Assembly (NCBI GenBank): GCA_016860845.1
Contig: BOKF01000031.1
Location: 41,574-105,573, forward strand
DNA length: 64,000 nucleotides
Origin: Chloroflexota bacterium
GTDB lineage: Bacteria; Chloroflexota; Anaerolineae; 4572-78; J111
Direction: 5' to 3'
Positions within the stretch are counted from its first letter, which is position 1; every line of letters starts with the position of its first letter. Made by a program: the position numbers and the translations under genes. The notes beneath the pieces are model-generated. The model was not told the DNA's origin. It saw only the letters and a list, made by a program, of their open reading frames with translations, and did no database searches. Positions 1 to 7,558 of this stretch are shown piece by piece.

Positions 1-748
1 GATTGGTGAACAATTCCTGGGTCGGCCCGTATTCGACCAGGGCGCCGGCCCGGTCGGTGCGATCCATCAAGTAGTAGGCGGTGTAGTCAGAGGCGCGAGC
101 AGCCTGCTGCATATTATGGGTGACGATGATAATGGTGTAGTTTTGGACCAGTTCGCGCATCAAATCTTCGATCTTAAGCGTGGCAATAGGGTCCAGGGCC
201 GAACATGGCTCATCCATCAGAATAATTTCCGGCTTAACGGCAATGGCCCGGGCAATACACAAGCGCTGCTGCTGGCCGCCGGACAGGCTTAAACCACTTT
301 GCTTGAGTTTGTCCTTGACCTCGTCCCACAGGGCGGCCTGGCGCAGAGATTGCTCGACCAGGTCGTCCATATCGCCCTTGTAGCCATTGATGCGTGCGCC
401 CCAGGCCACATTCTCGTAAATAGACTTGGGAAACGGATTGGGCTTCTGAAAGACCATGCCGATCCGCCGCCGCACCTCCACCGGGTCCACCTCAGAGTCG
501 TATAGGTTGCGCCCGTGGTACAAAACCTGGCCCTTGACGAAAGCGCCGGGAATCAGGTCATTCATGCGGTTGAGCGAGCGCAGCACTGTACTTTTGCCGC
601 AGCCCGATGGGCCGATGAAGGCGGTGATTTTTTTACGTTCAATCTTTAAGCTCACGTCTTTGACGGCCCGGAAATTGCCGTAGAAACAATGCAGGTCCTG
701 CAATTCCAGGGCGTATTTGCCATTAAGAGAAAGGTTATTATCGCTCAT
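1..748 (-). CDS. pstB: PstB, phosphate ABC transporter ATPase (partial, runs off the left edge)
   Basis: This is the cytoplasmic ATPase that powers phosphate import through PstCA. The reading frame opens at an ATG at 748 and continues past the window edge, so about 249 residues are seen and only the C-terminus is missing. Visible motifs are the Walker [10 protein letters not shown], the signature LSGGQQQRL and the Walker [14 protein letters not shown], followed by the switch histidine in [11 protein letters not shown]. The start overlaps the pstA stop as ATGA, so it is translationally coupled as the last visible gene of the pst operon. The N-terminal [19 protein letters not shown] is ordinary for the family. 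phoU often follows in such operons but would lie outside the window. Confidence 0.95.
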   Translation of the reverse strand, partial: MSDNNLSLNGKYALELQDLHCFYGNFRAVKDVSLKIERKKITAFIGPSGCGKSTVLRSLNRMNDLIPGAFVKGQVLYHGRNLYDSEVDPVEVRRRIGMVFQKPNPFPKSIYENVAWGARINGYKGDMDDLVEQSLRQAALWDEVKDKLKQSGLSLSGGQQQRLCIARAIAVKPEIILMDEPCSALDPIATLKIEDLMRELVQNYTIIIVTHNMQQAARASDYTAYYLMDRTDRAGALVEYGPTQELFTN

Positions 749-3018
749 GAAAGCCTCCTACTGTAACGGTTACGCAGTATAATTGCCAACGCGTTAAGAG
801 ATAAGAGTAAGATCAACAAGACCACAATGGCCGCCGCGGCAATATTGCGAAACTCAGCCTGCGGACGGGCCGTCCATTGGTAAATTTGGATGGGCAGGGT
901 GGTAAATTTGGCAAAAACAGTATCGGGGTCAATGGTAATAAAGGTCGAAGCGCCGACCACGACCAGGGGCGCGGTTTCACCCATGGCCCGCGACACGGCC
1001 AGGATGGTTCCGGTGAGAATACCGGGGAGCGCATTGGGCAGCACATGCGCCCAGATAGTTTGCCACTTGGTTGCCCCCAGGGCCATCCCCGCCTGGCGCA
1101 GCGACAGCGGCACCGCCCGGATCGCTTCCTGGGCATTGATGATGATGACCGGCAGGATGAGCAGGGCCAGGGTCAGCCCGGCCGAGATAATGGTCCGGCC
1201 ATTCGCCGTGGTGGGGTCAGCCGCCGCGCCAAAAGAAGCGCCGCTGGTGAAAGGTTCCAGCAGCCGCACAAAAATAGCCAGCCCCAGGATACCGTAGATA
1301 ATAGAGGGCACCCCGGCCAGGTTATTGATATTCGTCTGAATGATCGTGTTGACCCGGCGCAGCAGAGGATTGGCCGTGGCGGTGGCGTACTCTTCCAGAT
1401 AAATCGCCGCGCCCACGCCGATAGGAAAGGCCGTAGCAATGGTGATGGCAATGGTCCACAATGAGCCGAGGATCGCCGTGCGCACCCCGGCCAGGGTTGG
1501 GTCGCTGGCCTGGGGTTTGCGAATAAAATCGCGGGTGATCCAGGAGCGAAATTCGATTTCGGCGTTAGGAAATTTCTCGGCAGCTTCCGCCTCGATGGCC
1601 TCCCGTTTGGCCAGCGAGTCAACCAGCGGCCAGGTGGCCACCACTTTCGGCGCGACCACCAGCTCTTGAACCAGATTATAGACATTCTCCGGGTCACGGG
1701 CCGGCAGCGAGCAGCGAGCCGGCGGATTGGCCGCAGCGCACTCTGCGGCGTGTTTCTCCGGGTCCAGCGTCAGAAATTTGTCCTCAAAGAAAAGCTGCTC
1801 ATTTTCCAATTGGCGCAGCTTGCCTTTGGACACTAACAATTTTCGGCCCTGCGCATCCTGGGTGGTTTGGATGAGCGAGACCAGTTGCTCCGTGGACAAA
1901 TCGGCTAACTCGACCCCGCCATAGACCGTCTCGGTAAAGAAATCCAGCGTGCCGCTGTCGGCCCCCGGAATGTAACGCTCAATCGGGGCATTGGGCCAAC
2001 TGGGATCAACATCTGACCAATTTTTGGCGCCGGAAAAGATTTGCTGCAACAGCTCAAGCGTCACGTCTTTCAAAAAAGTATTTTTTTGGCTGACCACCAC
2101 GACCAGGGCATCCGTCCCCACCCGGAACTCGGCCACTTCCAGGCCCTTAGTGCGACAGGCCGCCCGCTCAGCCGTTTTAATGGCCCGGCTGGCATTGGCG
2201 ATGTCGGCCTTACCCTGGACGCAGAACTGCCGCAGACCGGCGGTGGTGCCAATATTATCTACCGTCACCTCGCCGGGGTAGCCTGCCTCGGCAAAACGGG
2301 TCACCAGCCGGTCGGTCAGCGGAAAGACAGTTGAACTGCCCGCCACAATAATCTTGCCCTCCGCCGAAGCCGGGGTAACGGCGGGCAGGACTGCGCCGGC
2401 TTCCAGCTTGTTGGCTTTTAACCAGGCCGCTTTGGCCTCATCAAGCGCCGCCGTGCTGGCCGGGAAATAGCCCACGTCGTCAATCTCATCGTTGATATGG
2501 GTCAGGTAATAATTGATAAAAGCGGCCACCTGGGGTTTCTTATCCATAATCTGGCTGGCCGAGTAGATGAACAGCGGCCGGGCCAGCGGATAGTCGCCGC
2601 TTTCAGCGGTTTCCGCCGAAGGGGCCACTCCATTGACTGCCAGGACTTGCAGCTTATCCCGGTTGGTCTGGTAATAAGCGTAGCCAAAAAAGCCAATCGC
2701 ATGGGGGTTGTCCATAATGCCTTCAGCCAGCACCCGGTCGTCTTCGCTGGACTGGGCGGCCACCGCTAACATTTCCTCTTCTTGCAGCTTTAAGACCAGA
2801 CTGGCCGGTTCAACCTGATTCTCCACCGCGGTCAGGCCAAAGGCTTCGTTGACCACATTGTAAAGCAGGGCCAACAAGGCCAGCAGGCCAATCACCAGGG
2901 CTGAAATAAAGACCACTCGCCAAAAGCCGGCGTTAAAATTGCGCAGCTTGATAAAACGGTCCAGTTCTTGATTTTCAGGATAGGCGCCGCTTTGAGCCGC
3001 TTTTGTCTCGACGCTCAT
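745..3018 (-). CDS. pstA: PstA permease with an inserted, circularly permuted PstS-like domain
   Basis: This is a phosphate ABC transporter permease of 757 residues; ordinary PstA has about 300. TM1 lies at residues 33-58. Residues about 74-366 are a PstS-like phosphate-binding domain with its halves swapped. Residues 90-200 match the C-terminal half of the neighbouring PstS ([34 protein letters not shown]). After a linker at about 201-220, residues 221-366 match the N-terminal half ([20 protein letters not shown]). Phosphate-contact motifs are retained. A further extracytoplasmic stretch (about 370-505) precedes the normal PstA core with its [18 protein letters not shown] coupling loop. It overlaps pstC by 4 bp and pstB by 4 bp. 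Permease identity is secure; the idea that the domain works as a tethered phosphate receptor is inference. Confidence 0.93.
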   Translation of the reverse strand: MSVETKAAQSGAYPENQELDRFIKLRNFNAGFWRVVFISALVIGLLALLALLYNVVNEAFGLTAVENQVEPASLVLKLQEEEMLAVAAQSSEDDRVLAEGIMDNPHAIGFFGYAYYQTNRDKLQVLAVNGVAPSAETAESGDYPLARPLFIYSASQIMDKKPQVAAFINYYLTHINDEIDDVGYFPASTAALDEAKAAWLKANKLEAGAVLPAVTPASAEGKIIVAGSSTVFPLTDRLVTRFAEAGYPGEVTVDNIGTTAGLRQFCVQGKADIANASRAIKTAERAACRTKGLEVAEFRVGTDALVVVVSQKNTFLKDVTLELLQQIFSGAKNWSDVDPSWPNAPIERYIPGADSGTLDFFTETVYGGVELADLSTEQLVSLIQTTQDAQGRKLLVSKGKLRQLENEQLFFEDKFLTLDPEKHAAECAAANPPARCSLPARDPENVYNLVQELVVAPKVVATWPLVDSLAKREAIEAEAAEKFPNAEIEFRSWITRDFIRKPQASDPTLAGVRTAILGSLWTIAITIATAFPIGVGAAIYLEEYATATANPLLRRVNTIIQTNINNLAGVPSIIYGILGLAIFVRLLEPFTSGASFGAAADPTTANGRTIISAGLTLALLILPVIIINAQEAIRAVPLSLRQAGMALGATKWQTIWAHVLPNALPGILTGTILAVSRAMGETAPLVVVGASTFITIDPDTVFAKFTTLPIQIYQWTARPQAEFRNIAAAAIVVLLILLLSLNALAIILRNRYSRRLS

Positions 3019-3971
3019 TCATACACCTCCCGGAAGTGGCGCACAATATAGCCGCTGATGATGTTAAGCGCCAACGTCATAATAAAGAGCATCAGGCCAA
3101 TGGCAAAGATGCTGTTGTAATCAATGGTGCCATAGCTTAAGTCGCCGCCGCTGATCCGGACAATGTGGCCGGTCATGGTTTCGGCGGCCTTGAAGGGGTT
3201 GAAGGTGAAAGCCGGGCCAGCCCCGGCGGCCAGGGCCACGATCATGGTTTCACCCACCGCCCGCGAGATGCCCACCACAACAGCCGCCGTAATGCCCGAC
3301 AGAGCCGCCGGCAGCACCACCTTAAACGATGTTTCCAGCTTGGTTGCGCCCAGCCCATACGAGGCTTCCCGCAGAGAGCGGGGCACAGCGTGGAGCGAGT
3401 CCTCACTCATCGAGGCAATCAGGGGCAGGATCAGGATGCCCAGCACCAGCCCGGCGGAGGCGGTGTTGTAAATTTCGACCACCCCAGAGCCGAAAATCGT
3501 CCGCAGTAGGGGGGTCATAAAGGTCAGGGCAAAATACCCATACACGACCGTGGGGATGCCCGCCAGCACCTCCAGAATAGGCTTGAATAGGCCGCGAGTG
3601 CGCGGGCTGGCATATTCGCTCAGGTAGATGGCGGCAAACAGGCCCAACGGCAAAGCTACCAGCATGGCGATGGTGCTGGTCATCAAGGTGGCGTTAACCA
3701 GGGGCCAGATCCCAAATTCTTTAATGGCCGGCTGCCAGGTGGTGCTGGTGAAAAATTCAACCAGGCTGACCTCATCGCTGCCAAAGAAGAGCCAGGCCTC
3801 CTCCGTCAGCACAAAGACAATGCCCAGCGTGGTAAATATGGAGATGGCGCCGGAGGCGAACAGAAAGCCCTGAATCAGCGCTTCACCTAAACGCAGCCGC
3901 TTGCGCAGGCCTGCAGTGGTCACGGTGGGTTCAGCGGTAGTGACGGCTGAGGTAGAAGCTCCTATTGCCAT
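3015..3971 (-). CDS. pstC: PstC, phosphate ABC transporter permease
   Basis: This is the partner permease of PstA in the phosphate importer. The open frame reaches back to a TTG at 4010, but the ATG at 3971 is preferred because AAAGGA lies upstream of it, giving 318 residues, the usual PstC length. Six hydrophobic segments are visible, and the coupling motif reads SLHAVPRSLREASYGLGATKLET. The N-terminus is Thr/Ala-rich (MAIGASTSAVTTAEPTVTTAG). There is no inserted binding domain here, unlike PstA. The stop overlaps the pstA start by 4 bp, and the gene is separated from pstS by about 135 bp that hold a perfect hairpin. Confidence 0.95.
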   Translation of the reverse strand: MAIGASTSAVTTAEPTVTTAGLRKRLRLGEALIQGFLFASGAISIFTTLGIVFVLTEEAWLFFGSDEVSLVEFFTSTTWQPAIKEFGIWPLVNATLMTSTIAMLVALPLGLFAAIYLSEYASPRTRGLFKPILEVLAGIPTVVYGYFALTFMTPLLRTIFGSGVVEIYNTASAGLVLGILILPLIASMSEDSLHAVPRSLREASYGLGATKLETSFKVVLPAALSGITAAVVVGISRAVGETMIVALAAGAGPAFTFNPFKAAETMTGHIVRISGGDLSYGTIDYNSIFAIGLMLFIMTLALNIISGYIVRHFREVYE

Positions 3972-4047
3972 ATGTTTTGATATTCCTTTCAGAAAATTTT
4001 GGAGTGACAAAGCTTTGTCCCTGATATGGCCACTTTAATGAAACAAC

Positions 4048-4076
4048 GGTAGGTCACGCTTCAAGCGTGACCTACC
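4048..4076. terminator. Perfect hairpin between pstS and pstC
   Basis: GGTAGGTCACGCTT at 4048-4061 and AAGCGTGACCTACC at 4063-4076 are perfect reverse complements around one base, so the physical loop is probably TTCAA. No long T-run follows on the minus strand. Its place after pstS suits partial termination or 3'-end protection that raises PstS over the membrane components. It may equally be a dispersed hairpin repeat. Confidence 0.6.
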
Positions 4077-4106
4077 CATCACAAGCTTATTCAAACAGGC
4101 ATAGCC

Positions 4107-5297
4107 TTAATCGCTGGCGTCGAGCCAATTATTTTTGGCGGTATCGAGCGCGGTGGCCGAGGCGGGAAAGTAACCCACGTCCAACACTTCTTCATTGACA
4201 AAGGAGAGGTAGAAGTTGATGAAGGCAGCGACTTGCGGCTTCTCGGCCATGACATTGGCGGCGCTGTAGATGAACAAGGGCCGGGCCAGAGGATAGGTTC
4301 CATCCTCGGCGGTTTGTTCGGTCGGTTCGATGCCGTTGACGCTGACGGCATTCAGTGCTCCCTGGTTGGCATTGTAGTAGGCATAACCGAAGTAGCCGAT
4401 GGCATAGGGGCTGCCTTCGACGCCCTGAGCCAGAACATTGTCGTCCTCGCTGAGTTGGAGATTGGCCGCGCTCAGGATGGCTTCCTCCCCTTTGCCTTCA
4501 TCGGCGTCCTCTTTGACATAGTAGGGGTCCATGACCGCTTCGAGGAAGTAGTCATAAGTGCCGCTGTCGGTGCCGGGGCTGAAGCGGAGGATGTCTTTGG
4601 CGGGCCAGTCGGGGCGGACATCGGACCATTTCTGGGCGGTGGAGAAGAGCAGGGCCAGTTCTTCCAGGGTCACATCGGTCACAAAGTCATTCTCGGCGCT
4701 GACCACCACGGCCAGGGCGTCGGTGCCGACGCGGAACTCGATGGGGGTGCGGCCAATGGCTTCACAACTGGCGAATTCTTCCTCTTTGATGGCGCGGGAG
4801 GCATTGGAGATGTCGGTTTCGCCGGCGACGCAGAAGCGTTCAAAGCCAGCGCCGGTGCCGATGCTGTCCACGGTGATGTTGCCGGCATAGCCCTCGTCCT
4901 GGAAGCGTTCGGCTATGCGTTCGGTCAAGGGAAAGACCGTCGAGCTGCCGGCGGTGATGATGTCGCCGGTCACTTCCAGCGGATTGACCTCCGGTAATTC
5001 GACCCCACTCCCGGCCATCGCTTCCTCTGTTGCCGCTGCTTCCGTTGTGGCTGCTTCGGTTGGCTCGGCCATGGCTTCAGTTGGTTCGGCGGACGCGGCT
5101 TTGGCCGGCTCGACCACGGCCTTAGCCGGTTCGGCGGGGGCCGCCTGGGTGGGTTCAGCCGCCTCAGTTGGCGCGGCTGCCTGGGCGGGTTGTTGGGCTG
5201 CCTGTTGTGTTGGCGCTGCCCCGCATTGGGCGGCAACCAGGCTGATGATGAGCAACATACTCATCAAAATCAAGATCGTTCTTACTTTGGCTTTCAT
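4107..5297 (-). CDS. pstS: PstS, phosphate-binding protein
   Basis: This is the extracytoplasmic phosphate receptor that feeds PstCA, 396 residues. The N-terminus MKAKVRTILILMSMLLIISLVAAQCGA is a signal peptide with a lipobox-like VAAQC; Gln at -1 is atypical, so lipidation is likely but not certain. An Ala/Pro/Glu/Thr-rich linker (about residues 30-100) precedes the binding domain. Phosphate-site motifs are [16 protein letters not shown] and TDSGTYDYF. It is first in the operon, with an array of 11-bp-spaced direct repeats upstream. Its binding domain closely resembles the permuted domain inside PstA, so the two probably share a recent ancestor. Confidence 0.95.
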   Translation of the reverse strand: MKAKVRTILILMSMLLIISLVAAQCGAAPTQQAAQQPAQAAAPTEAAEPTQAAPAEPAKAVVEPAKAASAEPTEAMAEPTEAATTEAAATEEAMAGSGVELPEVNPLEVTGDIITAGSSTVFPLTERIAERFQDEGYAGNITVDSIGTGAGFERFCVAGETDISNASRAIKEEEFASCEAIGRTPIEFRVGTDALAVVVSAENDFVTDVTLEELALLFSTAQKWSDVRPDWPAKDILRFSPGTDSGTYDYFLEAVMDPYYVKEDADEGKGEEAILSAANLQLSEDDNVLAQGVEGSPYAIGYFGYAYYNANQGALNAVSVNGIEPTEQTAEDGTYPLARPLFIYSAANVMAEKPQVAAFINFYLSFVNEEVLDVGYFPASATALDTAKNNWLDASD

Positions 5298-5385
5298 ACT
5301 ACGGATTCTCCTCCATTAATTATTAAATAGGTTTTCATTTTGAGCTTTTTGGTACCCCAAGTCTTCATGAGTGCCAACCCTGGCT

Positions 5386-5461
5386 ATAGTAATGACTGCT
5401 TGTAAAGTCATCGTTAATCGAGTTTTAAGAGCCTGTTAAACGAGTGTTAAAAATGTTTAAC
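5386..5461 (-). promoter_or_regulatory. pstS promoter with a six-site Pho-box-like array
   Basis: Read on the minus strand, 6-bp sites occur at an 11-bp period: TTTACA (5401-5406), TTAACG (5412-5417), TTAAAA (5423-5428), TTAACA (5434-5439), TTAACA (5445-5450) and TTAAAC (5455-5460). Nine bases after the proximal site comes a -10 box, TACTAT (5386-5391), with no good -35. The 11-bp period is known for PhoB and PhoP direct-repeat sites, and the gene served is pstS. Assignment to a PhoB/PhoP-type regulator is inferred. Confidence 0.8.
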
Positions 5462-5538
5462 AGCTCGTAGCAAGGTCTACCTCCGTAGTCTTGTGCCCAA
5501 ACCCCGTTTGGATACAAGAACACGGGGAAATGGGCTTT

Positions 5539-5781
5539 TCAAAGGGGGGTAATGCTGATTTTGTGATCGGCCAGAAAGGTCAACAATTCGGGTGAAGGGG
5601 GTAAACTCAGCAAGGTTGTCTTATCCTGCGCTTTTTGACGCAAGACAAAGTGATAGGTCCCGGATGGATGGGCTGTCTCGCGCCAGGTGGAACGGATCAG
5701 CACCGGCTCATCTATTTCCCAGCCAGCGTCCAATGCTTTCATAAGCTGGCCAAAACGGGGATCATCGTTTCGGTTTAGCAT
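5539..5781 (-). CDS. Small hypothetical protein, third gene of a putative Pho-linked operon
   Basis: This encodes 80 residues beginning MLNRNDDPRFGQLMKALDAG. No family is recognised. There is no signal peptide or membrane segment. The middle (VLIRSTWRETAHPSGTYHFVLRQ) looks like a small beta-rich fold. It starts four bases after the stop of the 67-codon gene upstream, so the two are probably co-transcribed. Downstream, nested GC-rich repeats at 5503-5534 could form a terminator. Function is unknown. Confidence 0.6.
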   Translation of the reverse strand: MLNRNDDPRFGQLMKALDAGWEIDEPVLIRSTWRETAHPSGTYHFVLRQKAQDKTTLLSLPPSPELLTFLADHKISITPL

Positions 5782-5785
5782 CGCT

Positions 5786-5989
5786 TCAAGCCGTCCGCTG
5801 CGCTGGCAGAACTTCTTGCCGGCGCCGGTTTAATTGAGATAGAACCGTTTGCAGGTGACGGTCTTCACTCAGCAAAGCGGCCCTGTGCTCAGGATAAGGC
5901 TGGCTCAAGCGCTGCTGTTGTCTTATAACTGCCAGGCGCTGCTCCAGCCGCGCAATCTTCAATTCGAGCGTTCCTATTGTTTCAGGCAT
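5786..5989 (-). CDS. Small coiled-coil protein, second gene of the putative operon
   Basis: The start is placed at the ATG at 5989 because GAAAGGAG lies 8 bases upstream; the frame is open further back to 6007. The product has 67 residues, MPETIGTLELKIARLEQRLA onward, with heptad-like Leu/Ile spacing and many Gln/Arg, so it is probably a short helical or coiled-coil protein. No family or catalytic motif is recognised. It lies between a one-pass membrane protein and an 80-residue protein on the same strand with very short gaps. Confidence 0.6.
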   Translation of the reverse strand: MPETIGTLELKIARLEQRLAVIRQQQRLSQPYPEHRAALLSEDRHLQTVLSQLNRRRQEVLPAQRTA

Positions 5990-6015
5990 GGTTAGTTCTC
6001 CTTTCATGATGTTAA

Positions 6016-6204
6016 CTACCGTTGATTTGTTAGATTAAGCGGGATCATTACATTCATAGAATCATAGTCGGCGCTATCTGCCACTACCCGCCGCCACCAG
6101 TTTGGACAAATCGGCTTGATCGTAGTTACAGCATACCAAACGCTGGCAATGACCAAAATATCAATAGCCAACCAGATTACTGCAACTCTTAAAAACCAAT
6201 CCAT
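6016..6204 (-). CDS. Small one-pass membrane protein, first gene of the putative Pho-linked operon
   Basis: This encodes 62 residues. MDWFLRVAVIWLAIDILVIA begins an N-terminal transmembrane helix, about residues 4-27, followed by a short polar tail containing CPNWWRRVV. AAGGGA precedes the ATG at 6204. It resembles small membrane proteins annotated only as hypothetical. The promoter upstream carries the same 11-bp-spaced repeat array as pstS, which suggests phosphate control (inferred). No biochemical role can be read from the sequence. Confidence 0.55.
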   Translation of the reverse strand: MDWFLRVAVIWLAIDILVIASVWYAVTTIKPICPNWWRRVVADSADYDSMNVMIPLNLTNQR

Positions 6205-6243
6205 CGTCTCTAATCCCTTAGCTCAGAATATAATCGTTGAAAT

Positions 6244-6276
6244 AAAAAATCCATCTTGCATCTAAGATGGATTTTA
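6244..6276 (-). terminator. Hairpin terminator ahead of the small operon
   Basis: On the minus strand AAATCCATCTT and AAGATGGATTT pair around a 6-base loop, and TTTTTTATTTC follows, so it reads as a Rho-independent terminator. It would stop transcripts arriving from 6332-6712. It overlaps the -10 box proposed for the small operon, so that promoter would fire from inside it. Confidence 0.65.
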
Positions 6277-6335
6277 TCCTCTTAATTTAAGGGTTCAGTT
6301 AACTCTATTTTAAGAGTTGGTAAAGAGCGGGTTAA
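6271..6335 (-). promoter_or_regulatory. Second Pho-box-like array, upstream of the small operon
   Basis: Minus-strand sites are TTAACC (6330-6335), TTTACC (6319-6324), TTAAAA (6308-6313), TTAACT (6297-6302) and TTAAAT (6285-6290). Spacings are 11, 11, 11 and 12. A -10 box, TAAAAT (6271-6276), follows after 8 bases. Motif, period and distance to the -10 match the pstS promoter, so one regulator probably binds both. Confidence 0.65.
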
Positions 6336-6660
6336 GCTTTCTTGACACAGACGGTTCCATATAAGGCGGCCTGATCTTTGATCGGCCCGGCAAGAATAGT
6401 CTCTCCTGCTTCGGTATGGGTCATGGACAGGTTATCGAACCAGTCTCGCCAATGGGTCGCCAGATGCCCTTTGAACTTGATCTCGAAAATAGTCGCCTGA
6501 GGCGCACGCAGCAGGTGGGCCAGCGGCTGCTGGGTCAGCAGCCGCCCCTGGCTGAGGATGGCCACCTCATCGCCTACATCTTCAATTAATTCCGGCTGGC
6601 GCGTGGCGACAATCACGGTCTTCCCTAAACCAACCCATTTAAAGACTTTGCTGTTTTCAT
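6332..6660 (-). pseudogene. Decayed ABC transporter ATPase (C-terminal remnant)
   Basis: The frame ending at 6332 encodes the tail of an ABC-2-type ATPase (GKTVIVATRQPELIEDVGDE, then VAILSQGRLL). Walker A, signature and Walker B are absent, and the usual switch histidine is Arg. A plausible original start, ATG at 6660 behind GGGGGG, reads MKTAKSLNGLV and stops, being out of frame with the remnant. This fits an internal deletion plus frameshift. The open frame formally extends to 6712, but that would begin upstream of the predicted transcript start. An intact Pho-type promoter remains in front of it. Confidence 0.6.
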
Positions 6661-6707
6661 TGTTACCCCCCTGAGTAATGAAATAGGTAAGATAGACTTT
6701 CAACCTT

Positions 6708-6761
6708 ATCATACCCTCATCAGGTAACTAATCCGGTAAACGTAGGTGAATATTTGGTAAA
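6708..6761 (-). promoter_or_regulatory. Third repeat-array promoter (divergent pair, minus side)
   Basis: Minus-strand sites TTTACC (6756-6761), TTCACC (6745-6750), TTTACC (6735-6740) and GTTACC (6723-6728) are followed after exactly 9 bases by a -10 box, TATGAT (6708-6713). Period is 10-12 bp. It faces the decayed ABC ATPase. Confidence 0.65.
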
Positions 6762-6769
6762 CGTTTTTG

Positions 6770-6823
6770 CTTACCGGTTGTTTACCTTTGGTTACGTCCC
6801 TGTTCACCTTCAGTGGTTATACT
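6770..6823 (+). promoter_or_regulatory. Fourth repeat-array promoter (divergent pair, plus side)
   Basis: Plus-strand sites CTTACC (6770-6775), TTTACC (6781-6786), GTTACG (6791-6796) and TTCACC (6803-6808) are followed after exactly 9 bases by TATACT (6818-6823). It is the mirror image of the array at 6723-6761 and drives a short transcription unit ending at the hairpin at 6972-7007. Confidence 0.65.
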
Positions 6824-6865
6824 AGAATCAACGTGAGGAGCTGCCTTGAGAAGGAGGTCACTTCA

Positions 6866-6973
6866 TTGAATTTGCGCGTCGTTCTTTTCATTTTTCCCTC
6901 GAAGTTTGTAAAAGAGATAATTCTGCCACTCGGGTTAGCCTTATCTGACCTCTCATGCAAAAAGCAAAAATAA
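6866..6973 (+). CDS. Possible 35-residue small protein
   Basis: A TTG start at 6866 lies 7 bases after a perfect AAGGAGGT (6851-6858). The frame reads MNLRVVLFIFPSKFVKEIIL, then a hydrophobic-to-basic tail ending SCKKQK, and stops at 6971-6973, right at a strong terminator hairpin. A promoter of the Pho-array type lies upstream. Promoter, RBS, frame and terminator all fit one small unit. The product could be a short membrane-associated peptide or the surviving N-terminus of a lost gene; no family is recognised. Confidence 0.4.
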   Translation: MNLRVVLFIFPSKFVKEIILPLGLALSDLSCKKQK

Positions 6974-7007
6974 ACGTCCCACCCCTTTACAAAAGGGTGG
7001 GACGTTT
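6972..7007 (+). terminator. Strong hairpin terminator
   Basis: AAACGTCCCACCCCTTT pairs with AAAGGGTGGGACGTTT (one bulged C) around ACA, and TTTGTC follows. It directly follows the stop codon at 6973. Symmetric A and T tracts mean it could act in both directions. Confidence 0.75.
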
Positions 7008-7049
7008 GTCGAGCAATAATTTAAGAGTAAACGCGATTGGGCTAGCTAT

Positions 7050-7368
7050 TCCTCAGCATAACTGACTCGGCCCATCCTTTTACCTCATTGTCTTGCAGAT
7101 TTGCGGTTCATGATAGTCCGATTGCGGGGAATGGTCAATTGAACCGGCCTGCCCCGGCGACGGGCAGCGTCGGACGCCGCAATCGGACCGGGGAGTCGAA
7201 GTTGACTGGCTTTGGGAAGCCTGCTTTAAACAAGCTGTCTGCATCGAATATTGGGTTGTGGTTGCCAAGTAAGTAATGGAGGCCCCAAGCTCAGCTTTGG
7301 GCTCCGAAACCATCACTTACAATCTAACCCCTGCCGAATATTTGTTCGGTGGTTACGGTTTCTTTTTA
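7050..7368 (+). ncRNA. Strongly structured intergenic region, possible non-coding RNA
   Basis: Between the hairpin at 7007 and the gyrB promoter there is no credible gene, but there are several nested pairings: GTCCGATTGCGG with CCGCAATCGGAC (about 7115-7190) enclosing CTGCCC/GGGCAG; GGCTT/GAAGCC; GTAAGTAATGG with CCATCACTTAC (about 7267-7320) enclosing CCCCAAGC/GCTTTGGG; and CCGAA/TTCGG followed by GGTTTCTTTTT, which is terminator-like. No tmRNA, RNase P, SRP or tRNA signature was found. The strand is a guess from the T-tract. Confidence 0.35.
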
Positions 7369-7449
7369 AAGAGATACTAGCCGTAGTACCCATTGCTTCC
7401 TTCTACTCAATATATGGCACTTAAGAGTAGAATAACAGCAGTAATTGAT

Positions 7450-7478
7450 TTGAGAAAAAGGGTGCTTTATGGTATAAT
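7450..7478 (+). promoter_or_regulatory. gyrB promoter
   Basis: TTGAGA at 7450-7455 and TATAAT at 7473-7478 are separated by 17 bp, a near-consensus sigma-70-type promoter about 80 bp before the gyrB start. Confidence 0.75.
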
Positions 7479-7558
7479 ATACTGTCATATTTTACGCACT
7501 CCGTCACCCGATTTTTCATAAAAGGGATTAGATCCAATTTTGGAGGTTTCATAATTCG

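Noticed and set aside
6767..6973. 68-codon plus-strand frame ending at the terminator
   Set aside because: Its start lies inside the repeat array, ahead of the predicted -10 box. Only the last 35 codons, behind AAGGAGGT, are kept as a possible gene.
7050..7368. tmRNA, RNase P RNA or SRP RNA
   Set aside because: No tRNA-like end with CCA, no conserved RNase P core words, no SRP tetraloop motif.
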